This document shows positions 21,348 to 31,696 of a stretch of DNA of 64,000 nucleotides, in pieces. The position numbers and the translations under genes are program-made. The notes below the pieces were generated by a model. The model was given only the letters and a program-made list of their open reading frames with translations, was not told the DNA's origin and did not search any database. The DNA comes from Reyranellaceae bacterium (GTDB lineage: Bacteria > Pseudomonadota > Alphaproteobacteria > Reyranellales > Reyranellaceae): NCBI GenBank assembly GCA_022844045.1, contig JALHMM010000020.1, positions 1 to 64,000 on the forward strand, read 5' to 3'. Position 1 is the stretch's first letter; every line of letters begins with the position of its first letter.

Positions 21348-21372
21348 AACGCCGCCGCGCGATCAGGGTTGC
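21348..21372 (-). promoter_or_regulatory. EcfG-like promoter (GCAAC-N16-CGTT, one mismatch in -35)
   Basis: Minus strand, about 30 bp upstream of the small-protein ATG. Confidence 0.4.
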
Positions 21373-21384
21373 GGAGCGGCGCGC

Positions 21385-23061
21385 CTAAGTCGGCAACGGG
21401 AACCGCACGACGACCTTGGTGCCGCCACCGGATCCTCGCTGGATCTCCGCCTCACCACCCAATTGCATGGCCAAGCCCCGTGTCAGGGTTAGTCCGAGAC
21501 GTCCGGCGTCCTGGCCTGTGACAATTCCGTCAGGAATCCCCACCCCGTTGTCCTCAATGGCGAAATCGACCATGTCGCCGGATTGGGTGGCCTGGATAGA
21601 GATCGCCGGAGCCTCGACGCCCGCGAAGGCGTGCCTGAACGCGTTGGTGACGGCTTCGGTGACGATGAGGCCGACGGGAATCGCCGTGTCGGGGCCGACC
21701 GCCATGACGGGCGCGCGGATATCGAAACGGATGTTCTTCGGGGCGGGATTGTCGGGATTCATCGAAAGCTGGCGCACCAGGTCGTTTATGAAGGCTTGGA
21801 AATCGACCTGCGCCCAGCTTGTCCGCTCGTACAGGTGACGATGCAGGACGGAGAGCGCGAGAATCCGATTCTGCGCGTCGGAAAAGTGGCGACGAGCGCG
21901 CGGCGAGCGAATCTTGTCGGCCTGCAGGCTGAGCAGGCTGGATATCATCTGCAGGTTGTTCTTCACCCGGTGATGGACCTCTCGCAGCATGTGATCGCGC
22001 TGATCGAGGCTGGCGCGCAGGTCCTGCTCGCGCGCGCGGATGGCGCCCGCCATCACGGCGATGTCGGCCGCCAGCGATCGCATTTCCGGTGGTCCGGTAC
22101 CGCCGGGCTGCGGCGCGTCCTCGCCACGCGCTATCGCCGCGGCGAAGCGGCGGATCGGTCCCAGCGGCCGAATACACCAACGGCCGGCGCCGAACCACAG
22201 GGCGGCGAGGGCCACGAGCGACGCCAGCACGATCAGCGCGAAATCGAGCCACGAGCCATCGGGATTTACGCCGACGGCGCCCGCCGGAATCGCCGCCAAC
22301 ATCAGGGGAGCGTCGGGCCCGAAAGCGAGTAGACGAAACTCGTAGGTCGAGCCATCGCCGCCTTCGCCACGAAGCGCGTCGCGGCGATCCTCGATCGCCA
22401 GCCGCAGCTGGTCTCGCGATGGCAGGACGTTCGCACCGCCGAGCGAGCGTCCCTGTCGATCTATCAGCGTCAGCCAAACAGGCGGCGAACGGCTGGTCTC
22501 GGTATTGCCCGGGATCGTCCAGGCGATGCCGATCCCGACCAAGCCGGCGAATTGTCCATCGCGCGCAAGACCGACGGCGGCCGGCAAGACCAGCGGATTG
22601 GCCAAGCCGGTCGCCGGCTGCGAGGAGACGACGACCTCGGCACGCCCGCGAACCCGCGGCAGCAGGCCTTCGAAACCGACGCCGGGATCGGGTGAGGTCG
22701 AACAGCGGTGCGCCCCCTGCGGATCGACGAGCGCGATTAGCGCGAAGCGTTCGCCGAGGTGGCGCAGCAGACGACGCAGATAGTCCTCGCATCGCGCCAG
22801 CTCGTCGGGCGACAGCGTCTCGTTGGTCCAGCGAGACACGTCGCGATCCTCGCGCAAGGTCGACAGCGCACGACGCGCTCCCTGTAGCGCCTCGCGCCAC
22901 GGCAGGACGGCAACCTCGACGGCGTTGGTGACGAATTCGCCGCGCACGCGACGCAGGTCGCGCTGCTTCTCAATCGCCCACCAGCCCGACAGCGCGATGA
23001 TGGGCAGCAACAACGCGGCCAGCAGAACCACGAATCGGGTGCGCACGGTCCATGAATTCAT
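21385..23061 (-). CDS. Sensor histidine kinase, HisKA_2 family, PhyK-like candidate
   Basis: TM segments, periplasmic sensor, HAMP-like, LREVHHRVKNNLQMISSLLSLQADK; just downstream of phyR. Confidence 0.88.
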   Translation of the reverse strand: MNSWTVRTRFVVLLAALLLPIIALSGWWAIEKQRDLRRVRGEFVTNAVEVAVLPWREALQGARRALSTLREDRDVSRWTNETLSPDELARCEDYLRRLLRHLGERFALIALVDPQGAHRCSTSPDPGVGFEGLLPRVRGRAEVVVSSQPATGLANPLVLPAAVGLARDGQFAGLVGIGIAWTIPGNTETSRSPPVWLTLIDRQGRSLGGANVLPSRDQLRLAIEDRRDALRGEGGDGSTYEFRLLAFGPDAPLMLAAIPAGAVGVNPDGSWLDFALIVLASLVALAALWFGAGRWCIRPLGPIRRFAAAIARGEDAPQPGGTGPPEMRSLAADIAVMAGAIRAREQDLRASLDQRDHMLREVHHRVKNNLQMISSLLSLQADKIRSPRARRHFSDAQNRILALSVLHRHLYERTSWAQVDFQAFINDLVRQLSMNPDNPAPKNIRFDIRAPVMAVGPDTAIPVGLIVTEAVTNAFRHAFAGVEAPAISIQATQSGDMVDFAIEDNGVGIPDGIVTGQDAGRLGLTLTRGLAMQLGGEAEIQRGSGGGTKVVVRFPLPT

Positions 23062-23155
23062 CGACGCGCTCCGCACGGCGGACTGCGCTTGAGCGGCGAC
23101 GTCACGGCGCCCAACCGCGATGGTCGCGCCCACATGCGCCTACCTCCCCGGATGA

Positions 23156-23947
23156 TCAGATCGTAACGCTGTTCAGCGCCTGCGCCATCGCGGTCCGGAG
23201 CAGATCCGGATCGAAGGGCTTGGTGATGACAAAGACCGGCTCGACGCCGCTGCCCGTCAGCAGCCGCTCCGGAAAGCCGGTGACGAAGATCACCGGCACC
23301 GGGAGATGCTTCATGATCTCGCGGACCGCGGCGATGCCGTTGTCGCTGCCCTTGAGCTGGATATCGGCGAGCACGAGATGGGGCGAGTGCTTGCGCGCCA
23401 AATCGACCGCGTTTTTCTCAGTGGCGGCGATGCCCACCACTTGATGGCCGGCGTTCTGCACGATCTTCGCCACGTCGAGCGCGATCACCGCCTCGTCCTC
23501 GATCACCAGAACGCGCACCGACGCGACGCGGCGCAGTTCGTCGCGCGCCTGGGTCAGCGCCGACTCGGCCTCGGCCCGGCTGACATTGAGGATGCTCGCG
23601 GCGTCCTCGATCGAGAAACCCTCAAGCGCCGTCAGCAGCAGCATCTGACGCTGCAGCAGGGGAATCTCGCCGAGTTGCGCCTTCAGCCGGCCAGGCACCC
23701 CGTCGGCCGCCAACTCGCGCTCCTCGAGCACGTCGAAGGGTTGGCGCAGACGGTAGAACAGGCTGAAGATCTTCTGCTTGGTATCGTACTGTGCCGCTTC
23801 GAGCGGCTCCCCAAGCAAAACTTCGGCGCACAGCCGCACCCATTCGTCGCCGCGCTTCTGCGACCCTGTCAGCGCGCGCGCATAGCGACGAAGGAATGGC
23901 AGTGTCGACGCGAGCGTGTCCGGCAGAGCTGTTTTGACCTGTTCCAA
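23156..23947 (-). CDS. phyR: PhyR-type response regulator: sigma-like N-domain plus receiver
   Basis: LPFLRRYARALTGSQKRGDEWV sigma-like domain; RVLVIEDEAVIALDV...LVLADIQLKGSDNGI...PVIFVTGFPE...FVITKPF; start uncertain, open to 24025. Confidence 0.93.
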   Translation of the reverse strand: MEQVKTALPDTLASTLPFLRRYARALTGSQKRGDEWVRLCAEVLLGEPLEAAQYDTKQKIFSLFYRLRQPFDVLEERELAADGVPGRLKAQLGEIPLLQRQMLLLTALEGFSIEDAASILNVSRAEAESALTQARDELRRVASVRVLVIEDEAVIALDVAKIVQNAGHQVVGIAATEKNAVDLARKHSPHLVLADIQLKGSDNGIAAVREIMKHLPVPVIFVTGFPERLLTGSGVEPVFVITKPFDPDLLRTAMAQALNSVTI

Positions 23948-24091
23948 TCGAACCCCCGTAACTGCTGCCCGTGACGTGGCAGTTAACCGGTGTTTTCCGG
24001 CATCACAAACTTGTGTTTGGCACACATCGAAGACCTAACACCCCCTGACCGACCTTCGTGAACGCTGTTAACCTCCGATGCCATATATCTT

Positions 24092-24116
24092 AACGTCCTT
24101 CGACCCGTCGGGTTCC
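24092..24116 (-). promoter_or_regulatory. EcfG-type promoter of phyR
   Basis: Minus strand GGAAC-N16-CGTT. Confidence 0.75.
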
Positions 24117-24236
24117 ATGAGACATTGGAACTCTCAAATTAATCAACGAAATGGCAGCTTTGCGCCGCCGCACCCTTGGCCAAGCCGCGGACCCGTCCTA
24201 CATGCCCGCTACCGGTAACTTCAGGTGGAGGACGGC

Positions 24237-24836
24237 ATGGACACGGTTCGCTCGAATCTGAACTCGGTCGATGACTTTCATGAGCAGTTGAAGGCGATCC
24301 TGCCGCGTCTTCGGCTCTACGCTCTCTCACTCACCCACGACCGCGACCGCGCCAACGACTTGGTGCAGGAGACCGTTCTCAAGGCGCTCGCCGCTCGTGC
24401 GAGCTTCCAGCCCGGCACCAATTTCTCCGGCTGGATGTTCCGCATTCAGCGTAACGAGTTTATTTCCAGTCTTCGTCGCCTGAGGCCGACGGTCCCCATC
24501 GACACCGCCGTGGCCGATTCGCTGACGCAGCGCGCGACGCAGGAAAACGGTCTGGTGATGCGCGAATTCCTCAACGCCTTCGGTCAGCTGTCGGCCGGCC
24601 AGCGCGAGGCGCTTGTGCTCGCCGTGGTCGAGGGTCAGCCTTACGACGCGATCGCCGCCCATGCCGGCGTCTCGATCGGTACCATCAAGAGCCGCGTATC
24701 TCGGGCTCGCGCCACCTTGGCGCGCCTGCTTCTGGACCCGGAGGAATCTGACGCAACGGACTCCACCGACCGCGCGATCGCGCGCAACGAGAGCCGGTCC
24801 CGCGACGACGATGCGCGCTCCTCACTGACGCTATGA
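24237..24836 (+). CDS. ecfG: EcfG-type ECF sigma factor of the general stress response
   Basis: LPRLRLYALSLTHDRDRANDLVQETVLKALAARASFQPGTNFSGWMFRIQRNEFIS; divergent from phyR. Confidence 0.9.
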   Translation: MDTVRSNLNSVDDFHEQLKAILPRLRLYALSLTHDRDRANDLVQETVLKALAARASFQPGTNFSGWMFRIQRNEFISSLRRLRPTVPIDTAVADSLTQRATQENGLVMREFLNAFGQLSAGQREALVLAVVEGQPYDAIAAHAGVSIGTIKSRVSRARATLARLLLDPEESDATDSTDRAIARNESRSRDDDARSSLTL

Positions 24837-24967
24837 TATGGTAACGTCAGGATCGTGCATTGTGCTTTAGGTCAAGGGCATCTCCGATCGGCTGACGCAA
24901 CTCGAGTCGCCCGCCGATCGGGCCGTCCTTCTCAGGCGGAAAAGGAAAAGAGTCCTTCAGACGAGCC

Positions 24968-25213
24968 ATGGCGAACGCAGACAAGCCCCCAGGCGGCGGC
25001 GAAGTGGTTGGGCTCGCGGCCGAAGAGCAGCCGTTCGACAGATGGCTTCGAAAGCAGTTGCACGCCATGTACGACGATGTCGTCAGCGAGCCCTTGCCAC
25101 CCGATCTCGTGAGCCTCATCGACCAGGACGCCGAGCGCGCGCGTCAGGAGGCGGCGGCCGATGCTTCCGCGGCTCCCGGATCGCATTCGCCCCCATCGTC
25201 AAAGACACCCTGA
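24968..25213 (+). CDS. nepR: NepR family anti-sigma factor
   Basis: FDRWLRKQLHAMYDDVVSEPLPPDLVSLIDQ matches NepR core; next to ecfG. Confidence 0.85.
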   Translation: MANADKPPGGGEVVGLAAEEQPFDRWLRKQLHAMYDDVVSEPLPPDLVSLIDQDAERARQEAAADASAAPGSHSPPSSKTP

Positions 25214-25390
25214 CGGCTGGCGAGGCGCCGAGCTCGGGTTGGTATCATCCCACCCCTCATCCGCATCGAGAACAGCCCGATCGCGCTGGCCAGGCCCCGG
25301 CCAGCTTAGGCGACGGTCTTCGCCCGGCTACCGGATGACGGCCGTGAGCGTCGACACGGAAGTCGGCCCGGGACAGAGCGGAGTGTCGAT

Positions 25391-27310
25391 CTACGAACCA
25401 TCACCAGATTGGCGTTGAGCGGCCTTGCTTTCCGCACCGCGTCGCCTGAACCAGCTCGGGATCATCTTGAAGCGCTCGGACCAGCGCGCGATTGGAACAT
25501 CCGCCACCAGTCGGGCGCCGCCCGTGCGACGCGCGAGCACGATCTTTCGGCTGTGGAACACCTCGAGCTCCGGCCGATGGCCGACGCTCAGGATGGTCGC
25601 TTCCTTCAGCTCCTCGCAGATCAACGCCATCAGCGCATCCTGACTATTGGGATCCAAGGCTGAGGTCGCCTCATCGAGCACGATGATGTCGGGCCGATGC
25701 AGGAGCGCGCGCGCAAAGGCGAGCCGCTGCTTCTCGCCGCCGGATAGCGTCTGATCCCAGGCCGATTCCTCCAGGAGCCGATCGACGAGATGGCCCAGCC
25801 CGACCGCGGTCAGCACTTCGCCGACCCGCTCGACCGGCCACTCCTCGGCCGACGCCGGATAGGCAGCGGCGCGCAGCAAGGTGCCCGTGGGAACGTAGGA
25901 ACGCTGCGGCAGCAGGAAAAGCTGTAGATCCTTGCCGATCTCGATCGTGCCGCCGCCCCAGGGCCACAAGCCGGCGATCGCGCGCACCAACGTGCTCTTG
26001 CCGGTCCCGGATTCGCCCGCGAACAGCACTCGTTCACCGGCGACGATCACCGCTTCGGTGTCGTCGACCACCATCGTTCCGTCGTCGAGGGTGATATGGA
26101 CGTCGACGAGGCGCAGCGCCGCGTCCTCGGTCACGCCGCGCTGGATGCGATCGACGCCTTCGCCTCGCTCGGCCCGCTCCAGCGCTTCGAGGGAGATCAT
26201 CAACGAGGCGATGCGGCGTGCGCCGGCGCTCCAGTCCGCGAGGCGCGGGTAGTTGTCGACCAACCAGCCGAAAGCGCTCTGCACGATCATGAAGGCGGAC
26301 GCCGCCTGCATGACGGTACCCAGCGACATCGAGCCGTCGAGAAACTTGGGCGCGGTCAGCAGGATGGGAACGACCGCCGCCGCGAGGTGGCTGCCCTGCG
26401 ACACGACGGTCGTGCGCATGTGCTGGCCGCAGATCTGCTTCCAGCAACGCAGCACTTTCGCCATCTGCCGATCGATACCGGCGCGTTCCTCGGTTTCGCC
26501 CCCGAGCAATGCGATGCTTTCGCCATTCTCGCGGACGCGGGTCAGGGCGTAGCGATATTCGGCTTCGGCCTGGTTCTTGTTCTCCGACACCATGACGAAG
26601 CGACGCCCGATGATCATCATCGCCAGGCTGGCGACGGCGGCATAGATGACCGCCGCGACCACGAGAAAGCCGGGAATGGTGAAAGTGGAACCGTCGATCG
26701 GGATCGTCAGTGAGCCGCCGATGTTCCACAGCACCACGATGAACGTCGCCGCCGAGAGCAGGGCGGACAGAAGGCCCGTGGCGAAATCCACCGGCGCGTC
26801 GGTGGCGACGCGCAGATCCTCGGCGATCCGGTACTCCGGGTTCTCGTGCTGACCTCTGACCAGGTTGAGCTGGTAATAGCGCCCGTTGGCCAACCAGCCG
26901 TCGAGAACCTTCTCGTTCAGCCATGCCCGCCAGCGCCGTTGCGTCGTCATGCGCAGGAACACGGCGATGACGCCGCAAGCGACGCTTGCCGCCGCCAGCG
27001 GCACGAAGAGCATCGCCATCTGCCAGACGGTCGCCGCGTCGCGTCTTTCCAGAGCGTCGAAGATCGCCTTGTTCCAGCGATTGATGCCGTACTGCGCGGC
27101 GAGCGTGAGCAACACGATGACCAGCAGACTGAAGGTGAGCCACCACGCCCACCGATACCCTTCCTTGCCCCAGAAGCCGCGGGCGCGGCGCCACCACACC
27201 CCGATCAAGACGCGCCGGTAGGTACCTTCGCGCTGCTCCGGGGAGTCCTCGTCCGAGTTGCTGGCGACGGGATCTGAGAGGGGTTCCGCCCTGGCGGCGG
27301 TTTCGGTCAT
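25391..27310 (-). CDS. ABC transporter permease/ATPase, SbmA/BacA-related (YddA-like)
   Basis: N-terminal TM domain; FAGESGTGKSTLVRAIAGLWPWGGG, LSGGEKQRLAFARALLHRPDIIVLDEATSALD. Confidence 0.9.
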   Translation of the reverse strand: MTETAARAEPLSDPVASNSDEDSPEQREGTYRRVLIGVWWRRARGFWGKEGYRWAWWLTFSLLVIVLLTLAAQYGINRWNKAIFDALERRDAATVWQMAMLFVPLAAASVACGVIAVFLRMTTQRRWRAWLNEKVLDGWLANGRYYQLNLVRGQHENPEYRIAEDLRVATDAPVDFATGLLSALLSAATFIVVLWNIGGSLTIPIDGSTFTIPGFLVVAAVIYAAVASLAMMIIGRRFVMVSENKNQAEAEYRYALTRVRENGESIALLGGETEERAGIDRQMAKVLRCWKQICGQHMRTTVVSQGSHLAAAVVPILLTAPKFLDGSMSLGTVMQAASAFMIVQSAFGWLVDNYPRLADWSAGARRIASLMISLEALERAERGEGVDRIQRGVTEDAALRLVDVHITLDDGTMVVDDTEAVIVAGERVLFAGESGTGKSTLVRAIAGLWPWGGGTIEIGKDLQLFLLPQRSYVPTGTLLRAAAYPASAEEWPVERVGEVLTAVGLGHLVDRLLEESAWDQTLSGGEKQRLAFARALLHRPDIIVLDEATSALDPNSQDALMALICEELKEATILSVGHRPELEVFHSRKIVLARRTGGARLVADVPIARWSERFKMIPSWFRRRGAESKAAQRQSGDGS

Positions 27311-27438
27311 TGCGTTTCTCCCGCGCCCATGACGGAGGGACACCCTCCCGCCGCCACGGACTCCCTTCGGTCACAGAAGAAACGCTTTCGGGGCCGATTC
27401 GATCCCCGACGTCGAGCTATGCGACGGCGGATGGGATG

Positions 27439-27996
27439 TCAGCCCGGCGTCTGGATCTGACAGTCGATCCGGTCGACGAAAAACTCGGTACGCGGACCGT
27501 ACACGAACATTCCCAAGCGCTCGCCCGGGCCCGCCGGACCAGTCATGACGCGTGTCGCCAGGACGGGCTGCCCACCATTGCTAAAGCTGCAGTTCACCAC
27601 CGGTTCGATCGCCATGGGGCTGTTGTTGGTGAGGTAGGCCACGGCCACCCACCGACGGCCCGGATCGGCAAACAGCGACGGCAGGTCCATGGTCATTGCC
27701 GGCACGTTCGTGTTCGGGCCCGACGTGATCGGAACAGTACCGAGGACTCGCGGGCGAACGTACTGAACCACCGCGACCGGAACTCCACCACCCTGCGCAC
27801 GCGGCTCGAACGCTCGATCGTCATACGGCACCGGCGCGCCGTCCTTGCCCACGTTGTCCGGCGTCCAGACCTTTCCGGTAACGGGGTCGCGGAATTCGGG
27901 GTAGCCCGACGGCATCGTATTGGTCTGGGCTCCGGTCGCGCTAGCAACAACCAGCAGGAGCAGCGACAAAGCACAAGTCCGGCCTTTGATATTCAT
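27439..27996 (-). CDS. hypothetical secreted protein
   Basis: Signal peptide MNIKGRTCALSLLLLVVASATGAQ; EcfG-type promoter upstream. Confidence 0.7.
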   Translation of the reverse strand: MNIKGRTCALSLLLLVVASATGAQTNTMPSGYPEFRDPVTGKVWTPDNVGKDGAPVPYDDRAFEPRAQGGGVPVAVVQYVRPRVLGTVPITSGPNTNVPAMTMDLPSLFADPGRRWVAVAYLTNNSPMAIEPVVNCSFSNGGQPVLATRVMTGPAGPGERLGMFVYGPRTEFFVDRIDCQIQTPG

Positions 27997-28063
27997 GGCG
28001 TATCTCCATCCATGGCAGCCGGCTAGACCGCCGGCAGACGAATCCGTCGAAAGCATAGGAGAC

Positions 28064-28088
28064 AACGTCGACGGGAAACGCCGGTTCC
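28064..28088 (-). promoter_or_regulatory. EcfG-type promoter of secreted hypothetical
   Basis: Minus strand GGAAC-N16-CGTT, about 70 bp before start. Confidence 0.65.
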
Positions 28089-28156
28089 CGCCCACTCAGA
28101 ATGCCTGCATCCGAACCGATTCGTGCGTGGCGCTCTCAAGGGCCGCCGACCGCGCG

Positions 28157-29986
28157 TCAGGAGGCGGCCGATCCTTCCGCGCCCGCCACGGTGCCCGAAA
28201 AATCCTGATCGTACGCGAAGCCCAACTCGCGGGGCGCCCGCACCTCCTCCGGAATCAGAAACAGGCCCATGTCACGCGCCACGCGTCCGCATTGCTGACA
28301 GCTTGAGAGCACGTTGAGCGGTACGGCCAGCAGCAAGCCGGCGCAGACCGGCGCAACCCAGATCAGGAATTCCGGCGCGACCGCCCAGATCACGCCTGTC
28401 GCGATGGCGCCGCCAAGCATGTGCGAAACATGGCGTCGGACAGCCGCGACCCACGGTACGCTACGTTCCTCGCGGGGCTGCGGTGGCCAGCCCACCGGTC
28501 GGCCGGCCAAGATGGCCGCGATGAACGCCGAGTGAAACAGCATCGTTACCGGCGCCAGCAGAGAGGAGAACACCAGCTCGAGCACGCCGCTGACCACCAG
28601 GGCGGGGCGACCGCCAAATCGCCGGGCTGTGCGGCGGCGGGCGAGGACCAAGGCCATTGTCAGCAGCTTCGGAAGGAACAGCAGCGTGCCGGTGATGATC
28701 AGCAGGGCCTGGATCTCCTGCGGCTTGTACTCAGGCCATATCGGGAAGAGGCTGCGGCGGTCGTCGAAATACGTATGGCCGCTAATCGCCTGGTCGAGCA
28801 CGAGTACGCCGGTCAACGACAGCATGAGCAGCCAAAGCGGCGAGGCGACGAAGGCCAACACGCCCATCGACAGATGCAGACGGCTCATCCAATGAAGGCC
28901 CGGCATATCTAGCAGTCGCACATGCTGCAGATTGCCCTGGACCCAGCGGCGATCACGCGCGGCGTAGTCGAGTAGGTTCGTCGGCATTTCCTCGAAGCTT
29001 CCGCCCAGCTCGGGAAGCAACCAGACGTGCCAGCCGGCGCGCCGCAGCAGCGCCGCCTCGACAAAGTCGTGGCTCAGGATCTCGCCGCCCAGGGGCGGCT
29101 TGCCCGAGAGCACCGGTAGATGGCAGTGCTCGGCGAAGGCGGCGACGCGGATGATCGCGTTGTGGCCATAGTAGTTCGCCTCACCCAGCTGCCAGAAGCT
29201 GTGGCCGATCGCGAGCAACGGTCCGTACAGGCGGCTGGAGAACTGCATCAGCCGGGCGAACAACGTCTCGCGTCCCACGCTGGCGGTAAGCGTCTGGATG
29301 AGGCCGGTTCGCGGATTACGCTCCATCAGCGCGGCGAGACGGACGATCGTGTCGCCACTCATCACGCTGTCGGCGTCGAGGATGATCATATAGTCGTAGC
29401 GTGGACCGTCCGAGCGCAGCCAGTCGGCGATATTGCCGGCCTTGCGGCCGATATTCCTCGACCGCCGACGATAAAACATGAGGTCCCCGGCATCGCATCG
29501 CCGGCGCAGTTCGTCGAAGCGCTGGCGTTCCATCCGCGCGATCGCCTCATCGGTGGTATCGCTCAGCACATGGAAGGCGAACGAACCAAGCTGTCCCGTG
29601 GCTCTCAGCGAAGCGTAGGTTGCGGCCACGCGCGCCATGACCGCGTCGGCATCCTCGTTGTAGATGGGCATCAGAATGGCGGTGCGCGTGGCAAGTGCCG
29701 GCACGGCGCCGTCCGACGGCGCGGTGCGGCGCAGCGTGACGGGATGCAGCCCAGCAAGACTCAGGAGGAAGCCCGCCAGCGCCGCCCAGAACGACAGCGA
29801 GATCATGGCGAAGCCAGGCGTGAAAGCAGCCAGGACAGCGATCTCGATCACCGAAATCCCGCCCGGTTCGAGAATCTCGGCCATCAGCAGCGTGCCGACA
29901 GTCGTCGTCAGCGTGGCCAGTCCGAGCATGAGGAGGCGGCGCCACCCGGCGCTCCGCGCATGGCGATCGAGTGCCCGGTCGTTCAT
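28157..29986 (-). CDS. opgH: Glucans biosynthesis glucosyltransferase MdoH/OpgH
   Basis: PIYNEDADAVMARV, MIILDADSVMSGDTIVRLAALMERNPRTGLIQTL. Confidence 0.95.
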   Translation of the reverse strand: MNDRALDRHARSAGWRRLLMLGLATLTTTVGTLLMAEILEPGGISVIEIAVLAAFTPGFAMISLSFWAALAGFLLSLAGLHPVTLRRTAPSDGAVPALATRTAILMPIYNEDADAVMARVAATYASLRATGQLGSFAFHVLSDTTDEAIARMERQRFDELRRRCDAGDLMFYRRRSRNIGRKAGNIADWLRSDGPRYDYMIILDADSVMSGDTIVRLAALMERNPRTGLIQTLTASVGRETLFARLMQFSSRLYGPLLAIGHSFWQLGEANYYGHNAIIRVAAFAEHCHLPVLSGKPPLGGEILSHDFVEAALLRRAGWHVWLLPELGGSFEEMPTNLLDYAARDRRWVQGNLQHVRLLDMPGLHWMSRLHLSMGVLAFVASPLWLLMLSLTGVLVLDQAISGHTYFDDRRSLFPIWPEYKPQEIQALLIITGTLLFLPKLLTMALVLARRRTARRFGGRPALVVSGVLELVFSSLLAPVTMLFHSAFIAAILAGRPVGWPPQPREERSVPWVAAVRRHVSHMLGGAIATGVIWAVAPEFLIWVAPVCAGLLLAVPLNVLSSCQQCGRVARDMGLFLIPEEVRAPRELGFAYDQDFSGTVAGAEGSAAS

Positions 29987-31488
29987 GGCCGCACCGTGTA
30001 GCTCAGGGTTTCACTCAGCACCTCGCCATGCAGGCGCAGATGGGCGCGTACATCCATCGGCTTTTTGCCGTCGGGCTGCACGTCAACGAAGAGTCGCCAT
30101 GTCGACTCGGACGTGACTGGCTCGGTCCGTGCCTGCGACAGCCGGCCCGAAGACACCGTGACATCGGCCTCGACCGGCTGTGTCGGCCGCAGACCGGCGA
30201 TATCACCGCCGCCGAACTCGATAGCCAACCGCCAGTACTTGGGGTCCGGCGCGCGGAACACGCGCACGGCCGTGACCCGTCCGCCCGGCGACAACGCCGG
30301 CTCGTCGCTGAGCGCCGAGAGCCGGTAGCGCAGTTCGATCTCCTGCCCGCGTCGCGTGGGCGTTCGACTGGTCCAGAAGGCCGCGATGTTGTCGTGTACC
30401 TCCGAATCCGTGGGAATCTCGATCAGGCGAATCTCGCCTTCGCCCCATTCTCCCGACGGCTCGACCCACAAGCTGGGTCGCGTGTGATACCGCGCCTCCT
30501 GATCTTGATACTGGGCATAGCTGCGTTCGCGCTGCAGTAGCCCGAAGCCGCGCGGACTGCGCTCCTGGAACGTCGACACGGCCAGCGCCGATGGATTGGA
30601 TAGCGGCCGCCAGATGCGCTCACCGGAGCCGCTGGCGATCAACAAGCCGTCCGAATCGTGGATTTCGGGACGATGGTCGGCGGCATGGCGGCGACCCGTC
30701 TTGCCCGTGAAGAACATGCTGGTCAGCGGCGCGATGCCGAGCAGCGAGATGTCGTGGCGCGCGAACAGCGCGGCGGTGACGTCGACCGTGGTGCGCCGGC
30801 CGGGCCGCACGACGAAGCTGTAGGCTCCCGCGACGCCGGGGCTGTCGAGCAGCGCGTGCAGGGTCACCTCGCGCGCGCCCTTCGCGGGCGTCACGAGCCA
30901 GAACGCGCGGAACGCCGGGAACTCTTCCGGCCGCTGCAGACCGGTGTCGATCGCCAGGCCTCGCGCCGAAGCGCCATAAGTCTGTTCGCGGCCGATCGGG
31001 CGGAAGTAGCTGGCGCCGAGGAACGATATGACTTCGTCGAACTTCGCCTCGTGCAGGGGATAGGTCAGGCGAAATCCGGCGAAGGCCACGGCGGCGGGCG
31101 GTTCGCGCAGATTGGCGTCGCTGAAATCGAACATGTCCGGCGTCGGCGCTAGCGGCGTGACGGTTTCCTCCGACACCACGTGGATGGCGACTGGCGTGTT
31201 GTAGATGAAGCCGGCGGGGAAAAATTCGGCGCGAAACATGCTGGGCGCGCCGCGCCACAGCCCGGCCTCCGCACGAAAACGCACCCGCATGTACTGGTCG
31301 TAGTTGATCTTCGCGAGGTCGCTCGGAGGCGGTGGCGCCGGTGGCTTGTAGGGCTCGTTCGCGATGCGCCGAGCCTGCTCCCGCACGTGGACGAAAGAGA
31401 AGGGCTCGGCCCGCGCCCGCGCATGACCGCCCAATGGTGCGCACGCCGCAGCTGCACCAGCCAGCACAATACGGCGACTCAACGTCAT
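29983..31488 (-). CDS. opgG: Glucan biosynthesis protein G/D, Tat-type leader
   Basis: LSRRIVLAGAAAACAPLGG leader; PLHEAKFDEVISFLGASYFRPIGREQTYGASARGLAIDTG. Confidence 0.93.
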   Translation of the reverse strand: MTLSRRIVLAGAAAACAPLGGHARARAEPFSFVHVREQARRIANEPYKPPAPPPPSDLAKINYDQYMRVRFRAEAGLWRGAPSMFRAEFFPAGFIYNTPVAIHVVSEETVTPLAPTPDMFDFSDANLREPPAAVAFAGFRLTYPLHEAKFDEVISFLGASYFRPIGREQTYGASARGLAIDTGLQRPEEFPAFRAFWLVTPAKGAREVTLHALLDSPGVAGAYSFVVRPGRRTTVDVTAALFARHDISLLGIAPLTSMFFTGKTGRRHAADHRPEIHDSDGLLIASGSGERIWRPLSNPSALAVSTFQERSPRGFGLLQRERSYAQYQDQEARYHTRPSLWVEPSGEWGEGEIRLIEIPTDSEVHDNIAAFWTSRTPTRRGQEIELRYRLSALSDEPALSPGGRVTAVRVFRAPDPKYWRLAIEFGGGDIAGLRPTQPVEADVTVSSGRLSQARTEPVTSESTWRLFVDVQPDGKKPMDVRAHLRLHGEVLSETLSYTVRP

Positions 31489-31696
31489 CGCTCTGCCTGC
31501 CTTCCCGATGCGGGTTGTGACCGTCGACATAGGAGTCGGCCTGCGGCAATGCCGAGACGTTTGGTTACGGCCAATGACGAGCTCGGCATGTGGCCACCTT
31601 GCTTTCGCCACCGCGCCACTCGAGCCAGCCCGAGACGTCCAGGCCACCGCACGGGCGGGGCATCAGAGACCAGCCTCACGCCACGCTCGGCAGCAG

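Noticed and set aside
24127-24151. GGAAC on plus strand upstream of ecfG as an autoregulatory promoter
   Set aside because: No GTT at 16-18 nt spacing
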